Assembly (NCBI RefSeq): GCF_007990755.1
Contig: NZ_BJXA01000003.1
Coordinates: 236,639 to 300,638, forward strand
DNA: 64,000 nucleotides
Origin: Nocardia ninae NBRC 108245
GTDB lineage: Bacteria; Actinomycetota; Actinomycetes; Mycobacteriales; Mycobacteriaceae
Reading direction: 5' to 3'
Numbering within the stretch: position 1 is the stretch's first letter; each line of letters begins with the position of its first letter. Below, piece by piece: positions 41,941 through 50,324 of the stretch. Under the pieces are notes generated by a model. That model saw nothing but the letters and a program-made list of their open reading frames with translations, was not told where the DNA came from and searched no databases. The translations under genes and the position numbers were made by a program.

Positions 41941-43523
41941 GCATGTGGCTGCGGCAGCGAGCGGCGATTGCGCCATTGGTGGTGACGGTGCCCGGGGGTA
42001 CGGCGGCACGGTTGGCAGTAGAGCAGGCCATCCGAGAGGTGGGCTGGTGCGGGGCGGAAAGTCCGGCGGCAGCGGGGCTTCTGGTCGTCGCGGGGCCGAC
42101 GGATGACGCGTTCGATCAGTACGTCACACGAGTGTGGGATGCGATGCCGGAGCCGAAGGTCCGCGTCCACATCACCGAATTCGATGATGTCGCCGAGAAG
42201 CTCGGCATGGCGGCTACGCTACTGCGATCCGGGCCCGATTATGAACCGATCACCGCCGCGCGCGCGGACGAATCCCGCAGCGGTGCCGAAGATCCGGAGA
42301 AGCACGGACACAACACCGCGACGGGAGTGTCACCGCGACCCATCGAGCACACCTCCGGAGCGCACGCTGAGCATTCACAGCATCCGCCCAGCACCGGAGA
42401 TACTGCTGAGCCTCGCCCCGGCGGTAACGGCGAGCACGAGCACGGTGCCCATAGGGGTCCATTCGACGCGGTCGCACACGAACCTGCCTCGCACGGAGAG
42501 CATGGTGCGGCAGACGCTGACGGACCTGCAACTGTGGAAGAACATGGAGGCGGACAAACTGATCCGCCGACCCATGTTCATTCCGAGGAATCAACCCCGC
42601 ACGGACATGATGCGAATGGAACAGCCGGATCCGAACACGATCACCTGAACCACGCGGAGCATCAGGGCCACGATCAGCGTGACGGCGGCGGTCACGGAGA
42701 TGGTCACGACCAGCACATGGGTGGCGGGCACGGACATCACCACGGTGGGCACGGGCACGACATGGGGATGCCATTGCCTGGTGGTCTGGCGATGGCGGAT
42801 CGAGGACCGGACCGTGACGGGCTACAGCTCGATGTGCTGAATGTTGCCCTGGGTCCGGCGATCAGGTGGTGGCCAGCCGGGCTGGTAATGACCACACGGT
42901 GGCAAGGTGATGTGGTCTCCGACGCGGCGGTGTCGGTCCTGCCGCTGGCGGCAGGGATAGAGCCGTTCTGGCTGCGACCGTGGTTACGGGCCGGACGTGG
43001 CGAGCGAGTGAACGCCGGTGAGGCGGGACGTTGGCAGGCGGCGCGGCGGTTGGATTCGGCCGCAACATTGTTGGCCATCGCGGGTTGGGACGATGCGGCG
43101 ACAGCGGCACATCGGTTGCGCGACCGATTGCTGAGCGGAGAGCCATCCGAACGGGACGCCGGACAATTGAGCAGCTGGATTCGCCGGGTCGTTGGCTCGC
43201 GGGTGCTCCGGTGGTCGCTACGAGAAGTCGGGCGTATCGGCCGCGGTCCGAACGTGCCGGCCACCGTGATCGGCGATGCCCACGACCGGTTCCTGACGTC
43301 GGTTGCCGCGCTCGCCGATGCCGACCATCGGGACGAATGCCTTTCGAAACCCGAAGGATTCATCAGCGACGAGGTCGAGCGCAATCGGTGGATCGTCGAC
43401 GCGTTGCCCGGCCTGCTGGTAGGCGCGGAACTCGAGGAAGCCCGGTTGATCGTGGCAAGTCTGGACCCCGACGTGGAACTGGTCTGCTGGGCAACAGCGG
43501 CGACGAAGGCAGCGCATGGTTGA
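41931..43523 (+). CDS. His-rich NuoB/NuoD-like fusion without cluster ligands
   Basis: A 530-residue protein in the place of NuoB-CD. Residues 20-90 resemble NuoB (EQAIREVGWCGAESPAAAGL, VVAGPTDDAFDQ, AMPEPKVRV) but the cysteines that hold cluster N2 are missing. Residues about 123-280 are dominated by His, Asp and Gly (HGDGHDQHMGGGHGHHHGGH). The rest recalls a degenerate NuoD start (LDVLNVALGPAIRWWPAGLV, QGDVVSDAAVSVLP). Redox and quinone chemistry of complex I cannot be done by such a protein; metal binding by the His stretch is plausible. ATG 41931 follows GGAAGGAG. The next gene overlaps its end. Confidence 0.65.
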   Translation: MGLSMWLRQRAAIAPLVVTVPGGTAARLAVEQAIREVGWCGAESPAAAGLLVVAGPTDDAFDQYVTRVWDAMPEPKVRVHITEFDDVAEKLGMAATLLRSGPDYEPITAARADESRSGAEDPEKHGHNTATGVSPRPIEHTSGAHAEHSQHPPSTGDTAEPRPGGNGEHEHGAHRGPFDAVAHEPASHGEHGAADADGPATVEEHGGGQTDPPTHVHSEESTPHGHDANGTAGSEHDHLNHAEHQGHDQRDGGGHGDGHDQHMGGGHGHHHGGHGHDMGMPLPGGLAMADRGPDRDGLQLDVLNVALGPAIRWWPAGLVMTTRWQGDVVSDAAVSVLPLAAGIEPFWLRPWLRAGRGERVNAGEAGRWQAARRLDSAATLLAIAGWDDAATAAHRLRDRLLSGEPSERDAGQLSSWIRRVVGSRVLRWSLREVGRIGRGPNVPATVIGDAHDRFLTSVAALADADHRDECLSKPEGFISDEVERNRWIVDALPGLLVGAELEEARLIVASLDPDVELVCWATAATKAAHG

Positions 43524-44439
43524 GGTGGCACCGTGGTGGTCGGCGGTGGTACTGCCCGTCGGTGTGCTGGCCTTCGCGTTGGCTGCCGAGGTAATCGACG
43601 CTGTTCTGCGCGGGCGGGCCTCCGGTGTTCCGGTCGCGACGGCTGCGGCGGCGCCGCTGCGCTCGGTGGCGTTGCTGGTGATCCAGCAGCGGCGTCGGGT
43701 GGTGGCCGCCGACGTGTTGCTTTGGCGCTCTGCGGGATTGGCTTTGCTACTGGCTGGAGTATTGGCGGCCGCGTTCGTGCCGATCGGTGACCTGGCGGTG
43801 TTGGACAGCGGGGTATCGCTGGTCTGGTTCAACACGGTCGAGGTAGTGGCCTGGGCGGCGGTGTGGTTAGCGGGCTGGGGCGCGAACTCGGCGTTTTCAC
43901 TGGTCGGCGGCTACCGGTTCGTCGCGCAGGGGTTGGCCTACGAGCTGCCGCATATGTTCGCGCTGATCTGTGCCGCAGTGGGTGCCGGTTCGTTGCGGGT
44001 CGGCGATATCGTTGCCGCCCAACAGGATCGCTGGTTCGTGGTGATCATGCCGGTGGCTTTCGTGGTGTATCTGCTCTCGGTGCCGGCGATGTCGTTCTCC
44101 ACGCCGTTCAGTAGTGCCGTTGGTGCGGATATCGCGGGCGGTGTCTTCGCCGAGGTATCGGGGGTGGACCGGCTCGTGCTGCTGGTGGGTCGGCGGGTGC
44201 TCTTCGTGGCGGCGGCCGCAATGGCAGTGCCACTGTTCCTCGGCGGCGGGGCGGGCCCGTGGCTGCCCGGGTGGCTGTGGTTGCTGGCGAAGGAGGCCGG
44301 GGTGCTCGCGGTGCTGATCTGGTTGGGGCGGCGGTGGCCGACGATTCGGATGTCGCGCTACATGGAGGTCGCCTGGGTGGTGCTGTTGCCGCTGGTACTA
44401 GTACAGGCGTTGGTGGTTTCGATCGTGATGGTTCGCTGA
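43516..44439 (+). CDS. nuoH: NuoH-like complex I membrane subunit
   Basis: A 307-residue multi-helix subunit corresponding to NuoH, which in complex I joins the quinone site to the proton pumps. Family-like segments include WAAVWLAGWGANSAFSLVGG, YRFVAQGLAYELPHMFALIC and the EVSGVDRLVLLVG loop. ATG 43516 overlaps the previous gene. Sequence is divergent from respiratory NuoH but the helix pattern is kept. Confidence 0.85.
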   Translation: MVEVAPWWSAVVLPVGVLAFALAAEVIDAVLRGRASGVPVATAAAAPLRSVALLVIQQRRRVVAADVLLWRSAGLALLLAGVLAAAFVPIGDLAVLDSGVSLVWFNTVEVVAWAAVWLAGWGANSAFSLVGGYRFVAQGLAYELPHMFALICAAVGAGSLRVGDIVAAQQDRWFVVIMPVAFVVYLLSVPAMSFSTPFSSAVGADIAGGVFAEVSGVDRLVLLVGRRVLFVAAAAMAVPLFLGGGAGPWLPGWLWLLAKEAGVLAVLIWLGRRWPTIRMSRYMEVAWVVLLPLVLVQALVVSIVMVR

Positions 44440-44440
44440 G

Positions 44441-45019
44441 ATGGGAGACGCCGCAGTGCTGTCACAGGTGATCTTCTGGGTGTGCGCGGTAGGCGCGGTC
44501 ACCTCCGGGATCGCGGTGTTCCGGGTGGATTCGATGGCTCGCGCGACTTTCGCATTGCTCGCGTCATTCGTATTCGCGGCGGGCACCGTGTTCCTGGTCG
44601 ACCTGAACTACCTCGGCGTCTTGGTCGTGCTGATGATGATCATGGAGATGGTCATCATGGTCGTGTTCATGATCATGTACATGATGAACCCGGCCGGTCT
44701 GATGCCGATGACGATGGTGCACAACCAGAAAGCGTCGGTTGGCATTTCGGCTGCGGTGTTCGTCGCACTGACGAGCGTCGCTTTGCTGGTCGACTGGCCC
44801 GACGGGAAACAGCCACGACCGGCCGATCCCACCGCATCGCTCGGGGAGGCCCTGATGGGCTCGAAGATGCTGGTGATGATCATCGTCGGGTTGGTGCTGT
44901 TCGCCACCATCGTGGCAACAGTGGTGCTGGCGACCCACCGGGGCCGCTACGACCGCTACGGCGACCGCCTCGACCGACGCACCCCCAACGATCCCATCGA
45001 AGGAGGCGTGGGCCGATGA
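44441..45019 (+). CDS. nuoJ: NuoJ-like complex I membrane subunit
   Basis: A 192-residue subunit with five helices (SQVIFWVCAVGAVTSGIAVF, FLVDLNYLGVLVVLMMIMEM). The Met-rich stretch MVIMVVFMIMYMMNPAGLMP is notable, with runs of methionine in the helix. The stop overlaps the nuoK start as ATGA. Confidence 0.85.
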   Translation: MGDAAVLSQVIFWVCAVGAVTSGIAVFRVDSMARATFALLASFVFAAGTVFLVDLNYLGVLVVLMMIMEMVIMVVFMIMYMMNPAGLMPMTMVHNQKASVGISAAVFVALTSVALLVDWPDGKQPRPADPTASLGEALMGSKMLVMIIVGLVLFATIVATVVLATHRGRYDRYGDRLDRRTPNDPIEGGVGR

Positions 45020-45318
45020 ACCTGCCCGAATTCCTGGTGCTGGCGGCGGCGCTGCTCAGCGTAGGTCTCTACGGTGTGCTGTCGCAGCAGTCGATCGTGA
45101 TGATCATGATGGGGCTGGAGCTGATGATCAACGCGGTCATCGTGGCCGCGGTCGCGTTCTGGTACTTCGCGTTTCCCTCCGCCGACGCCCAGGTGCTCGT
45201 GCTGGTCGCGGTCACCGCGATGGCAGTGGAGATGGCGACCGGTTTCGCGGTCGCCACAGCGATCTTCCGCGCTCGGGACGTCGACATAGTCGACATGGCC
45301 GCGGATTTGAAGGACTGA
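45016..45318 (+). CDS. nuoK: NuoK-like complex I membrane subunit
   Basis: A 100-residue subunit with three helices. The conserved glutamate of NuoK lies in MIMMGLELMINAVIVAAVAF and a second acidic residue in AMAVEMATGFAVATAIF. It overlaps nuoJ by four bases. Confidence 0.87.
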   Translation: MNLPEFLVLAAALLSVGLYGVLSQQSIVMIMMGLELMINAVIVAAVAFWYFAFPSADAQVLVLVAVTAMAVEMATGFAVATAIFRARDVDIVDMAADLKD

Positions 45319-45323
45319 AGATC

Positions 45324-47180
45324 GTGCTGTGGACGATGATCGCGCTACCGGCGTTGGTCGGCGCGGCGCTATTGGTATGTGGCCGCCGCGCTGACCGCGT
45401 CGCACCGGTGCTGGCCGTCGCGACAGCTGGCGTTACGACGGGGCTGGCGGCGTGGAACGCCGTTGACCGGCCCGAAGTTTCGGCGCCGTTCCTGTCCGGC
45501 ATCCCGGTGGAGCTGCGAGTGGATGGGTTGTCGGCGGTGATGATCGTGACCGTGGCCGCGATCGTGACCGCGGTGCTGGTCTTCGCGGCGGGCGACCTCG
45601 GAGCCCGGGAACCACGCGCCCGCTTCCACGGACTGGTGCTGATGTTCGCGTCCGCGATGCTGGCCACGGTGACGGCGCAGACCTTGGTGACGCTGCTGAT
45701 GGCGTGGGAGCTGATGGGCGCGGCCTCCTATGCGCTCATCGGGTTCCATTGGCGCGAAGAGCAACGCGCCGCTTCAGGGCTGGTCGCGTTCCTGACCACG
45801 CGCACCGGTGATCTCGGCATGTATCTCGCAGCGGGCGCGGCGCTGGCCGGTGGCGCGGGCGCGCTTGAACTCGGTGCCCTGGCGGGGCTGGACAGTGGCT
45901 GGCGCGACGCCGCAGCCGCTGGCATCGTGCTCGCAGCGCTAGGCAAATCCGCACAGCTGCCGTTCAGTTTCTGGCTGTCGCGGGCAATGGCGGGCCCGAG
46001 TCCTGTATCGGCCCTGCTGCATTCGGCGACCATGGTGGCCGCGGGGGCTTACCTGCTGCTACGCCTGGAACCGCTGCTCAACGCGACCAGTTGGGCAAGC
46101 CAGGCCACAGCGTGGGTGGGGGCGCTCACCGCGATCGCGCTGGGTGCGGTGGCACTGTGCCAGAGCGACCTCAAGCAACTTCTGGCCGCCTCCACCTGCG
46201 CCCAGGTAGGTCTGATGGTTCTCGCTGCAGGGGTGGGCGGGGTCGCCGCGGGTACCGAACAGCTGATCGCCCACGCGGTCACCAAGAGCCTGCTGTTCCT
46301 GGGTGCGGGGGCATGGCTGTCCGCACTGGGTACCAAGAATCTCATCGGTCTGCGCGGCGCCGCACGCGCGTACCCCGTTGTGGGCGTGACGTTTACGATC
46401 GGTGCGCTCAGTCTCGCCGGAGTTCCGCCCTTCGCGTTGTGGCCGGCCAAGGACGCGGTCCTCACCGCGGCCCGCGGCTCCTCGTCAGCTCTGTACCTGG
46501 CCGGATTCGCGGCAGCGATACTGACCGCGCTGTACGCCGGACGAGCGCTCACCCTGGTGTGGTCATCGCCCGTCGCCGACACCGAAAAACGTTGGGACTC
46601 TGAGGAAACAGGCACGCGCAGAGTCCAGACCAGTCAACTTTTGCCGCTGGCGGTGCTCGCCGCCATGACACTCGCTGCGGCCGTCGCGGTGCTTCCTGCC
46701 GTGTACGGCAGCTTCGCGGGTCTTGTTGGTTCGGCGCCGGTGGAGGCGGCCACGTGGTGGGAGCTAGCAGTATCCGGCGCCGTGGCGGTGGTGGCGATCG
46801 GCGCGGCCGGAGTCGTGGTACGCAGACGTGGCGACGTGTCAGCCCCCGCGCTCTTGACCGAGTGGCTCGGTATGGAACGGGCCGCGCACCTGGTGGTGGT
46901 CGTGCCGACGTTGGCGGTGGGCCGCGCACTGGCGCGCTTCGACGACCGCGTGCTCAACGACGGCGTTTACGTCGTCGTGAACGCGGGTGTGGCACTGGCA
47001 CGTGCGGTCGATCACCGGGTGGAACGCGCGCTCGATCGCACAGTGCACGCCGTCGCCACCGCCTCGCGGAGCCTCGGTCGATGGGCGCGCCGCCCGGAAA
47101 CCGGCTTGGTGCATCAGTACTACGCCCAAGCAGTGGTCGGTCTCGTAGTGCTTGCTGTCGTGCTGGTGACCTTGCGATGA
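45324..47180 (+). CDS. nuoL: NuoL-like antiporter subunit
   Basis: A 618-residue antiporter-like subunit with about 15 helices. Core motifs include LLMAWELMGAASYALIGFHW, the lysine/histidine helix LSRAMAGPSPVSALLHSATM and VTKSLLFLGAGAW. A long C-terminal region follows, ending in the terminal helix YYAQAVVGLVVLAVVLVTLR. GTG 45324 lies five bases after nuoK. The proton-channel residues appear preserved. Confidence 0.88.
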   Translation: MLWTMIALPALVGAALLVCGRRADRVAPVLAVATAGVTTGLAAWNAVDRPEVSAPFLSGIPVELRVDGLSAVMIVTVAAIVTAVLVFAAGDLGAREPRARFHGLVLMFASAMLATVTAQTLVTLLMAWELMGAASYALIGFHWREEQRAASGLVAFLTTRTGDLGMYLAAGAALAGGAGALELGALAGLDSGWRDAAAAGIVLAALGKSAQLPFSFWLSRAMAGPSPVSALLHSATMVAAGAYLLLRLEPLLNATSWASQATAWVGALTAIALGAVALCQSDLKQLLAASTCAQVGLMVLAAGVGGVAAGTEQLIAHAVTKSLLFLGAGAWLSALGTKNLIGLRGAARAYPVVGVTFTIGALSLAGVPPFALWPAKDAVLTAARGSSSALYLAGFAAAILTALYAGRALTLVWSSPVADTEKRWDSEETGTRRVQTSQLLPLAVLAAMTLAAAVAVLPAVYGSFAGLVGSAPVEAATWWELAVSGAVAVVAIGAAGVVVRRRGDVSAPALLTEWLGMERAAHLVVVVPTLAVGRALARFDDRVLNDGVYVVVNAGVALARAVDHRVERALDRTVHAVATASRSLGRWARRPETGLVHQYYAQAVVGLVVLAVVLVTLR

Positions 47181-47228
47181 ATCTGGTTGGGCCGCGACGA
47201 ATCCGCGACAACGAAAGAAGAGGTGAGC

Positions 47229-48722
47229 GTGCTCAGCGTTCTGGTATTTCTGCCGCTGATCGCGGCTGTAGTCCTGGTCGCGGCACCGAGTCTGAGTGAC
47301 CGCGGGGTGCGATGGACATGGGTCGCGGTCAGCGCCGTGGAGGTTGCGCTGGTCGTAGCGCTGTGGGTCGGATACCGACGCACACCGCCGGGCGACGGCG
47401 AATTCGCGTTCGAGGTCCACCGCAGCTGGATTCCCAGCCTGCGTTCGGGATACCACCTCGGCGTCGACGGATTCAGCCTGCCGCTGCTGGCGCTGACCGT
47501 CGTATTGTTTCTGGCGTGCGCGGTGTACTCGCTGCGTGAGACCCGACGCGTTCGGCTGTTCGCGGCGTTGTTCCTGTTTCTCGAGACCGCATGCCTGGGC
47601 GTATTCGTCTCCCTAGACCTGGTGCTGTTCTTCGTATTCTTCGACCTGTCGATCGTCGGCATGTACTTCGTGATCAACGGATGGGGCCACGGGCAAGCCC
47701 GGCGGGCAGCACTTCAGTTCTTTCTCTACACCTTCGTAGGATCGCTGGCGTTGCTGGTCGGGTTCATCGTGCTGTACCTGGCTGCGGACCCGCACACCTT
47801 CGACATGGTGGAGCTGACGCAGGCGAATCCGTTGGCGGGCAATACCGCTCGCGGGGCCATCGCACTGGTGGCGATCGTCATCGGGCTCGCGATCAAGACA
47901 CCGACCGTGCCGTTCCACACCTGGCTCCCACCCGCGCACACCGAGGCACCCGCCGCCGGGTCGGCGATCCTCGCCGGAGTGCTGCTGAAGTTGGGCACCT
48001 ACGGTTTCGTGCGGATCGCGATGCCGATGCTGCCTGAATCGTGGCGGCGTTACGCACTGGTGATCGTGATCATCGGGGTGGTGAGCGTGCTGTACGGCGC
48101 ACTTGTCGCTTTGGCGCAGAACAACTTCAAACGAATGATCGCCTACACCTCCGTCAACCACATGGGCTACATTCTGCTCGCCGTCGGCGCCGCTGGACTC
48201 GTTGCGCGCAATACCGACCAAGCCCGTACTTTGGCAATCACCGGCGCGGTGACTCAGATGGTCAGCCACGGACTCATCACCGGCGCGCTGTTCCTGCTGG
48301 CCGGTGTGCTCTACGAACGCCGCCGCACCTACGACATCGACGCCTTCGGTGGACTAGCTGGACAGGCACCGATCTTCGCTGCCACCACTGCGGCTGCCGC
48401 GTTCGCCTCACTCGGGCTACCCGGCTTTTCTGGCTTCATCGCTGAATTCCAGACCTTCACCGGTTCGTTCGCGCCCGCGCCGGTGTACACCGCACTAGCG
48501 GTCCCGGGCATCTTGATCACCGCAGCGCTACTGCTGCGCGCCTACCAACGAATGTTCCTCGGTGAGCCACGCGTGGGGGCGTTCACGGATTTGACTGTAC
48601 CCGAGGCGGTTTCGATCCTGCCGCTGATGGCAGCAGCAGTCGTGATCGGCCTTTTCCCCCGCTTCTTGCTCGATGCGATCGAACCCGCGTCGCGCGTGCT
48701 CGGCGAGTTGGTGGTGCGCTGA
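47229..48722 (+). CDS. nuoM: NuoM-like antiporter subunit
   Basis: A 497-residue antiporter-like subunit. Conserved regions include FVFFDLSIVGMYFVINGWGH, the half-channel segment IKTPTVPFHTWLPPAHTEAP, and MIAYTSVNHMGYILLAVGAA. GTG 47229 has AGAAGAGG at good spacing; GTG 47223 and ATG 47187 are alternatives. The gene ends next to nuoN. Confidence 0.88.
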   Translation: MLSVLVFLPLIAAVVLVAAPSLSDRGVRWTWVAVSAVEVALVVALWVGYRRTPPGDGEFAFEVHRSWIPSLRSGYHLGVDGFSLPLLALTVVLFLACAVYSLRETRRVRLFAALFLFLETACLGVFVSLDLVLFFVFFDLSIVGMYFVINGWGHGQARRAALQFFLYTFVGSLALLVGFIVLYLAADPHTFDMVELTQANPLAGNTARGAIALVAIVIGLAIKTPTVPFHTWLPPAHTEAPAAGSAILAGVLLKLGTYGFVRIAMPMLPESWRRYALVIVIIGVVSVLYGALVALAQNNFKRMIAYTSVNHMGYILLAVGAAGLVARNTDQARTLAITGAVTQMVSHGLITGALFLLAGVLYERRRTYDIDAFGGLAGQAPIFAATTAAAAFASLGLPGFSGFIAEFQTFTGSFAPAPVYTALAVPGILITAALLLRAYQRMFLGEPRVGAFTDLTVPEAVSILPLMAAAVVIGLFPRFLLDAIEPASRVLGELVVR

Positions 48723-48741
48723 TATGGGGGAGATGGGACAG

Positions 48742-50175
48742 ATGTCCGAGGACATGATGGTCCGAGATCTCCTCGCGCTCGCCCCCGAAGCAGCTCTCGC
48801 CCTCGTCGCGGTCCTGGGACTGCTGCTCGGATCTTTCTTGCCGCGCGCACGGCAGTGGCCTGTACGGCTGCTCGCTGTGCTCGGTGCCGCCGCGGTGGTG
48901 GTCGCCACGGTGCCGGTGTGGAACCGCGACGTGTACACCCTGTTCGACGGCAGTTACGGCATCGACACAGCCACCAATACTGTGCGCCTGGTCGTGGCCG
49001 GTTCGATCCTGCTCCTGTTGGCCGTGTCGATGCCCGAAACCCGAAGCAACCCACGTGAATCCGAGTTCGTCGTGCTGCTGGTCCAGGGAGGGCTCGGCGC
49101 TGTGCTGTTGGCAGGCGCCAACGATCTGCTGGTGTTGATCGTCGCCTATCTGCTCGCCAGCATCCCGCTGTATGCACTGGTCGGTTTCGGAAAAGATTCG
49201 CCCGGAACAGAAGCCACTCTGAAGTACTACCTATTGGGCGCACTGTTCGGCACCATCATGCTGTTCGGTGCCGCGCTGATGCTGGGCGCGGGCGGTGGCA
49301 CGGCTTATCCCTTGCTGGCGCATTCGACCTACGTCGCGCCGCGGGCCGCACTCGCCCTCGGCGCGATCGCGGTACTGGGCGCGCTGTTGTTCAAGTCCGG
49401 CGCGGTACCCGCGCATTTCTGGGTACCAGACGTCACTCAGGGCACCCGCCCCGCCGTCGCGGCGCTGGTGACGACCGTGCCGAAAATCGGTGCCGTCATC
49501 GCGATCTACCGGCTCGGGGCGCTGGTGCTGGAGCCGAGCGGGCTGAACTGGCGGCTACTGCTGGCCGTGATCGCGGCGGCGACAATGACTTTGGGCAACT
49601 TCGCCGCGTTCTTCCAGGCCGACGTCCGCCGTCTGCTCGCCTACTCGACAATCAGTCAGGTCGGATACCTGTTGGTGGGTGTTGTCGCGGCGGACCGGAG
49701 CACCCTCGCGCTACCCGGTGTGCTGATATACCTTGCGGCGTACGCGCTGACCAACCTCGGTGCATTCGCTGTGGTCTGCGCCCTGCCTCGGCTGCGTACA
49801 GTCACCGATTACGCAGGGCTGCTGCGTCGCAGGCCAGGCATGGTCATCGCACTGGTCGTGTGCCTGCTCGGTCTCATCGGCACCCCGCCGACCGGGGTGT
49901 TCGTCGGGAAACTGACTGTATTCACCGCAGCTTTCGACATCGATATGGGCTGGCTTGTGGTGATCGCCGTCATCAACACCGTGGCCAGTGTCTTCTACTA
50001 CTTGCGCTGGATCACCCCGACCCTGCGGGGCCGGGGTGAGCACGACGACCCCGGCAACAAAACCCTCGTCGCACCGCGGGCGGTGGCATACACCGCGGCG
50101 GCCGGATCGGTGTTGCTGGGTATTCTGGCAGGACCGATCATGAGCGTCATCAGCGGATCGCTTGCAGTACCCTGA
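48742..50175 (+). CDS. nuoN: NuoN-like antiporter subunit
   Basis: A 477-residue antiporter-like subunit: LVLIVAYLLASIPLYALVGF, FKSGAVPAHFWVPDVTQGTR and LLAYSTISQVGYLLVGVVAA. ATG 48742 has GGGGAG nine bases upstream; ATG 48724, two bases after the nuoM stop, is also possible. It ends the cluster. No nuoC, E, F, G or I is present, so there is no NADH-oxidising arm. Confidence 0.87.
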   Translation: MSEDMMVRDLLALAPEAALALVAVLGLLLGSFLPRARQWPVRLLAVLGAAAVVVATVPVWNRDVYTLFDGSYGIDTATNTVRLVVAGSILLLLAVSMPETRSNPRESEFVVLLVQGGLGAVLLAGANDLLVLIVAYLLASIPLYALVGFGKDSPGTEATLKYYLLGALFGTIMLFGAALMLGAGGGTAYPLLAHSTYVAPRAALALGAIAVLGALLFKSGAVPAHFWVPDVTQGTRPAVAALVTTVPKIGAVIAIYRLGALVLEPSGLNWRLLLAVIAAATMTLGNFAAFFQADVRRLLAYSTISQVGYLLVGVVAADRSTLALPGVLIYLAAYALTNLGAFAVVCALPRLRTVTDYAGLLRRRPGMVIALVVCLLGLIGTPPTGVFVGKLTVFTAAFDIDMGWLVVIAVINTVASVFYYLRWITPTLRGRGEHDDPGNKTLVAPRAVAYTAAAGSVLLGILAGPIMSVISGSLAVP

Positions 50176-50324
50176 ATACTGTTGTGCGCCAAGGTGTATG
50201 ACGGAATCGTGTGCCGAGGCCGACCAGGCCGTCGCCGAATTGGCAACGGCCATCGGCCCGTTCACCCCCCCGGGTGAGCATCGTTTCGCCGAGCACGAAG
50301 TACTGGCCGCGCCCGGCGGGGGCT

